Notes under the pieces: generated by a model
What the model was told of the DNA's origin: nothing
Database searches by the model: none
The model's input: the letters and a program-made list of their open reading frames with translations, nothing else
Position numbers and translations under genes: made by a program
Shown: positions 21,598 to 24,401 of the stretch, one piece after another
How positions within the stretch are numbered: the stretch's first letter is position 1
Layout of the letters: every line of letters starts with the position of its first letter
Source: VMCP01 sp964408945
Lineage (GTDB): Bacteria; Bacteroidota; Bacteroidia; NS11-12g; UBA955
Reading direction: 5' to 3'
Length of the DNA stretch: 24,401 nucleotides
NCBI GenBank assembly: GCA_964408945.1
Contig: CAYPBJ010000034.1
Coordinates: 1 to 24,401, forward strand

Positions 21598-22431
21598 ATG
21601 AAAAATATTACTACTGTTTTGTCGCCGGCGTTGTTTGAGGCAACGGTTGGGGGCGTGGAGAATAAGAATGTGGTGGTGATTGATATTTTAAGGGCTACAA
21701 CCACCATGTGTGTGGCCATGGAGAACGGCGCCAACAGCATTTGGCCGGTTGATTCGGTTCAAAAGGCAGCTCAAGCCGGAAGTTCATTTTTGACGGCGGG
21801 AGAGCGGAATGGTGAAAAGGTGGAAGGCTTCGATTTGGGAAATTCTCCTCAAGAATTTAGTGAAGAAGTTGTCAAAGGTCGCGACATTGTGATGACCACC
21901 ACCAATGGAACCAAGGCTATTTCATTGTCGGAGGGTGCCAAGAATATTTATATTGCGTCTTACAGGAATATATCGGCGGTGGTTCAGGAGTTGCAGCAGC
22001 AAACAGAAGACATTGTTTTGTTTTGTTCGGGTTGGAAGGATCAGGTGAATTTAGAAGATACGTTGTTTGCGGGGGAAATTATTTATCAGGTATTTGGTAG
22101 TGGGTATCAGGTATCGGGTAGCGGGGGGCGAGAGTCTGAGGTCGATAGTCCGAAGTCGGGAGTCGGGGGTCGGGAGTCTGAATACTCAGGACCCAAGACC
22201 AATTACCATTTACCAAGTACCATGTACCAACTAAACGACAGTTCCTGGTTGGCTTTGAAGCTTTATGAGGAAGTTAGGTGTGAGGAGGGAACGTTTTTGG
22301 AGAATGCATCGCATGTGCAGCGGTTTAAGAGTCTGCATATTGAGTCTGACTTGGAGGTGTGTTTGAAACGAGACACGAGTGAGTTGGTGTTGAGGGTGGA
22401 ACAAGGAATTATTCGTAGATTTGCACCATGA
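21598..22431 (+). CDS. comB: ComB-family 2-phosphosulfolactate phosphatase with a 49-codon repeat insert
   Basis: Mg-dependent phosphatase family that removes phosphate from 2-phosphosulfolactate, a step of coenzyme M synthesis in methanogens; its role in bacteria that do not make coenzyme M is unclear. Family blocks are present: V-V-V-I-D-I-L-R-A-T-T-T, A-G-E-R-N-G, V-E-G-F-D-L-G-N-S-P, M-T-T-T-N-G-T-K-A and L-E-D-T-L-F-A-G-E. Residues 163-211 are encoded wholly by a heptamer array (22084-22230), exactly seven 21-bp blocks, reading Y-Q-V-F-G-S-G, Y-Q-V-S-G-S-G and onward. After it the family sequence resumes with S-S-W-L-A-L-K-L-Y-E-E, so the frame is kept and the catalytic part is untouched. 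ATG 21598 or GTG 21592 may be the start. The stop overlaps purQ (ATGA). Confidence 0.87.
   Translation: MKNITTVLSPALFEATVGGVENKNVVVIDILRATTTMCVAMENGANSIWPVDSVQKAAQAGSSFLTAGERNGEKVEGFDLGNSPQEFSEEVVKGRDIVMTTTNGTKAISLSEGAKNIYIASYRNISAVVQELQQQTEDIVLFCSGWKDQVNLEDTLFAGEIIYQVFGSGYQVSGSGGRESEVDSPKSGVGGRESEYSGPKTNYHLPSTMYQLNDSSWLALKLYEEVRCEEGTFLENASHVQRFKSLHIESDLEVCLKRDTSELVLRVEQGIIRRFAP
22084..22230 (+). repeat. Heptamer repeat array inside comB, polarity switching
   Basis: Twenty-one 7-bp units in phase. The first part is G-rich (tatcagg, tatttgg, tagtggg, tatcggg, agtcggg, ggtcggg). From about 22184 the units are of complementary type (ggaccca, agaccaa, ttaccat, gtaccat, gtaccaa). At the switch point arms 22167-22177 and 22184-22194 pair at 9 of 11 positions with a 6-base loop. 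Length 147 bp, so the frame is preserved. Confidence 0.95.
22416..22423 (+). promoter_or_regulatory. TAnnTTTG promoter box for purQ
   Basis: TAGATTTG lies inside the last codons of comB and ends four bases before the purQ ATG. A TTG at 22390-22392 is 23 bases upstream. purQ may have its own start besides read-through from comB. Confidence 0.48.
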
Positions 22432-23075
22432 AATTTGGTGTTGTCATTTTTCCGGGGTCAAACTGCGACCAAGACTTGATTCAGGTGCTTCAATCCTATA
22501 GCAACGAGACCGTCGTGGAGCTTTGGCATAAGAACACCGATCTGCAAGGTTGCACGCATATTTTTCTTCCCGGGGGATTTTCATACGGTGATTATTTGAG
22601 GTCTGGTGCTATCGCCAAGTTGAGTCCTATTATGGATTCGGTGATTCAGCATGCGCATAACGGCGGATTTGTTATGGGAATTTGCAACGGATTTCAAGTG
22701 TTGACCGAGAGCGGATTGCTTCCTGGAGCGCTGCTTCGAAATGATAACATGAAGTTTGTTTGTAAAAATGTGGTGCTCAAGCCCGAAGCTGAATTTGAAG
22801 GCACAACTACTTCGTTGACGGTGCCTATTGCCCACGGAGAGGGACGTTATTACGCTGATAGTGAGACGCTTGCGAAGTTGGAAAACAACAAGCAAGTGAT
22901 GTTTAGATACGCAGAAAATCCCAACGGATCACTGAACGACATTGCAGGAATCTGCAACGAAGGAAGAAACGTGATTGGAATGATGCCGCACCCTGAGAGA
23001 TGTGCATCGGAAGTACTAGGAAACACCGACGGACGCAAGATTTTCGATGTAATTTTTGCATCTGTAAACGCATAA
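22428..23075 (+). CDS. purQ: Phosphoribosylformylglycinamidine synthase, glutaminase subunit
   Basis: Class I glutamine amidotransferase that supplies ammonia to PurL for the fourth step of purine synthesis. The 215 residues are typical for a separate PurQ. The nucleophile is Cys86 in G-I-C-N-G-F-Q, with His188 and Glu190 in M-M-P-H-P-E-R completing the triad. The start F-P-G-S-N-C-D-Q-D and L-P-G-G-F-S-Y-G-D-Y-L-R-S-G-A are PurQ signatures. A separate PurQ implies a small-PurL/PurS type complex encoded elsewhere. ATG 22428 overlaps the comB stop. Confidence 0.95.
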   Translation: MKFGVVIFPGSNCDQDLIQVLQSYSNETVVELWHKNTDLQGCTHIFLPGGFSYGDYLRSGAIAKLSPIMDSVIQHAHNGGFVMGICNGFQVLTESGLLPGALLRNDNMKFVCKNVVLKPEAEFEGTTTSLTVPIAHGEGRYYADSETLAKLENNKQVMFRYAENPNGSLNDIAGICNEGRNVIGMMPHPERCASEVLGNTDGRKIFDVIFASVNA

Positions 23076-23077
23076 AA

Positions 23078-23578
23078 ATGTCCAAAATACTCATTCTGAA
23101 TGGGCCGAATTTGAATCTTCAGGGAAAGAGAGAGCCTGAGATTTATGGTCGCGAAACCATTGAGGGGTATTTGCAAAATGAGGCGGACTTGTTGATTTTT
23201 CAGCAGTCAAACATTGAAGGCGAATTGATTAACTTTCTTCACGCGGCAGACGAAAATCCGGAAATATCTGGAGTAGTTTTCAATGCCGGCGGATATTCAC
23301 ATACGAGCATTGCCCTAGCCGATGCCGTGAAAGCCATATCGAAGCCCGTTGTATTGGTGCACATCAGTAACATCTATGCTCGCGAAATTGAACGCCGAAC
23401 CGACCTGTTATCGGCCTACGCCGCCGGACAAATTGTGGGTTTGGGTTTGATGGGGTATAAGTTGGCGATTAGAGCTATTTTTTCGGGTTTCGGGGATCGG
23501 GGATCGGGTTTCGGGGGTCAGGAGACGGGTGACGATAGCCATCAGACCTCGGACCACGGACTACGGACTACGGACTAA
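23078..23578 (+). CDS. aroQ: Type II 3-dehydroquinate dehydratase with a repeat-encoded tail
   Basis: Converts 3-dehydroquinate to 3-dehydroshikimate in the shikimate pathway. The family sequence covers residues 1-134: I-L-N-G-P-N-L-N-L-Q-G-K-R-E-P-E-I-Y-G with catalytic Tyr23, N-A-G-G-Y-S-H-T-S (69-77), V-H-I-S-N-I-Y-A-R-E (94-103) and G-L-G-L-M-G-Y-K-L-A-I near the end. From residue 135 on, the remaining 32 residues and the TAA stop are read from a heptamer array (Gly, Ser, Asp, Thr-rich). Native enzymes end near residue 140-150, so the original C-terminus was probably replaced. ATG 23078 is the start; an open frame from 23000 lies within purQ and has no family similarity. Confidence 0.92.
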   Translation: MSKILILNGPNLNLQGKREPEIYGRETIEGYLQNEADLLIFQQSNIEGELINFLHAADENPEISGVVFNAGGYSHTSIALADAVKAISKPVVLVHISNIYAREIERRTDLLSAYAAGQIVGLGLMGYKLAIRAIFSGFGDRGSGFGGQETGDDSHQTSDHGLRTTD

Positions 23579-23606
23579 TGGCCACAGACTAAAGACTAAG
23601 TACCAT
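23481..23606 (+). repeat. Heptamer repeat array joining aroQ to the next gene
   Basis: Eighteen 7-bp units in phase: tttcggg, tttcggg, gatcggg, gatcggg, tttcggg, ggtcagg, agacggg, then switching to complementary type with agacctc, ggaccac, ggactac, ggactac, ggactaa, tggccac, agactaa, agactaa and gtaccat. It supplies the aroQ stop at 23576-23578 and its last unit ends with the AT of the following gene's start codon at 23605. Confidence 0.95.
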
Positions 23607-24401
23607 GACAAACATAACAACTGAAATAACAGAAGGAATTCTGACGATTACCATCAATAGGGAGTCGAAGATGAATGCGTTGAACATTGAGACCTTGCAA
23701 GAGATTAAGCAGGCCGTTATTGAGGGAAATGAGAATCCGGAAGTGGTGGGAATGATATTGACGGGAGCGGGAACCAAGGCGTTTGCTGCGGGAGCAGATA
23801 TTTCGGAATTTGCGAATTTTAATGTGGAGAAAGGCACTCAAATGAGCGCTGATGGACACGATGTAATGAATACCATCGAAGATGGACACATGCACCAGTG
23901 GGACGGCACCAAGACCAAGTTTGTGGTGGCAGCAGTGAATGGATATGCGCTGGGTGGAGGTTGTGAGTTGGCAATGTCTTGTCACATGAGAATCGCGAGC
24001 AGCAATGCCAAGTTTGGTCAACCTGAGGTGAATTTGGGGGTTCCTCCGGGATACGGCGGAACGCAGCGTTTGATACAGTTGATTGGCAAGGGAAGAGCCT
24101 TGGAGATGTTGTTGACGGGCGACGCGATTGATGCGCAGACGGCCTTGAATTATGGCTTGGTGACCAAAGTGGTTGATCAAGCGGAATTGTTGACGGTTTG
24201 CAGAGAAGTGGTTAAGAAGGTGGCTTCAAAAAGTCCATCGGCAGTGCATAAAATATTGAAGTGCGTGAGCGATTTTTATCGTCCAAACGTGAACGGAATG
24301 CAGAGGGAAATTTATGAATTCGGTTCGGCGTTCAGCACCGAAGACTTCAGTGAGGGCACAGATGCGTTCTTGAACAAGCGCAAAGCGGAGTTTAAGAGGT
24401 A
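23605..24401 (+). CDS. Enoyl-CoA hydratase/isomerase (crotonase family), cut at the last base
   Basis: Hydrates 2-enoyl-CoA in fatty acid or amino acid degradation. 265 residues are read from ATG 23605; the window ends with TA, almost certainly a stop codon lacking its third base, since the protein ends F-L-N-K-R-K-A-E-F-K-R as relatives do. The oxyanion-hole segments are A-F-A-A-G-A-D-I (59-66) and G-Y-A-L-G-G-G-C-E-L (113-122). Both catalytic glutamates of the hydratase are present: Glu121 in G-G-G-C-E-L and Glu141 in F-G-Q-P-E. Compared with usual relatives there are about eight extra residues (D-G-H-M-H-Q-W-D region, 93-100). Its start codon abuts the heptamer array, so its upstream region is repeat DNA. 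Confidence 0.92.
   Translation, partial: MTNITTEITEGILTITINRESKMNALNIETLQEIKQAVIEGNENPEVVGMILTGAGTKAFAAGADISEFANFNVEKGTQMSADGHDVMNTIEDGHMHQWDGTKTKFVVAAVNGYALGGGCELAMSCHMRIASSNAKFGQPEVNLGVPPGYGGTQRLIQLIGKGRALEMLLTGDAIDAQTALNYGLVTKVVDQAELLTVCREVVKKVASKSPSAVHKILKCVSDFYRPNVNGMQREIYEFGSAFSTEDFSEGTDAFLNKRKAEFKR

Noticed and set aside
22084..22230. CRISPR array
   Set aside because: Units are 7 bp with no spacers, degenerate and coding in frame; no cas gene is present.
23000..23077. N-terminal extension of AroQ
   Set aside because: It lies within the end of purQ in another frame, and AroQ similarity starts at the ATG at 23078.
23596..24180. Minus-strand frame of about 194 codons opposite the enoyl-CoA hydratase
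   Set aside because: The plus strand encodes a complete crotonase with both catalytic glutamates; the minus frame is a shadow.

Overview
The window looks like a piece of a Bacteroidetes chromosome, probably order Flavobacteriales, and comes from a draft assembly because it holds one run of 100 Ns (9477-9576). The evidence for the group is: gene starts without Shine-Dalgarno sequences, repeated TAnnTTTG boxes (the Bacteroidetes -7 promoter element) just before start codons, a Bacteroidetes-type YbeY, a tandem M16 peptidase pair, an RsmF-type rRNA methyltransferase and a Bacteroidetes Ig-like lipoprotein. No tRNA, rRNA, insertion sequence or CRISPR array was seen.

Layout. 1-70 (minus): start of a secreted protein. 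148-3956: rsmF-like methyltransferase and an M16 pair, one subunit with the zinc motif and one without. 3997-7590: ybeY, mnmG and an Ig-like lipoprotein, in an A-rich stretch. 7591-7892: non-coding, AT-rich, with a near-perfect parS (ParB-binding) site. 7893-9476: pheS and lpxH, the latter cut by the gap. 9577-12890: the end of an unrecognised protein, then prfA, rpoN and rbfA. 12887-14071: LolE-like permease. 14092-18976: a glycan cassette with two tandem FdtA-type ketoisomerases, an acetyltransferase, a DegT aminotransferase, a Wzx-type flippase and a glycosyltransferase. Together these would make a dTDP-3-acetamido-3,6-dideoxyhexose and export a lipid-linked glycan. 18921-19466 (minus): pth, whose 3' end overlaps the glycosyltransferase. 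19496-24401: a stand-alone B12-binding subunit, hipB-hipA, comB, purQ, aroQ and an enoyl-CoA hydratase that lacks only the last base of its probable stop codon.

The most unusual structure is a family of degenerate 7-bp tandem repeats found at four places in the right half (13092-13182, 19882-19979, 22084-22230, 23481-23606). All keep strict 7-bp phase. Two lie inside essential-looking genes as in-frame blocks (the LolE-like permease and comB). Two make the ends of genes: one supplies the last residues and stop codon of the B12-binding subunit, the other a 32-residue tail of AroQ and then runs into the start codon of the next gene. Two of the arrays switch from G-rich units to their complement half way, which gives them inverted-repeat structure.

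A second theme is gene starts. Five genes have TAnnTTTG exactly four bases before the start codon and others have it within 5-7 bases, so transcripts should begin at or next to the start codon, which predicts leaderless or nearly leaderless mRNAs. The hipBA promoter has in addition a perfect 7-bp inverted repeat across its core, a likely autoregulatory operator.
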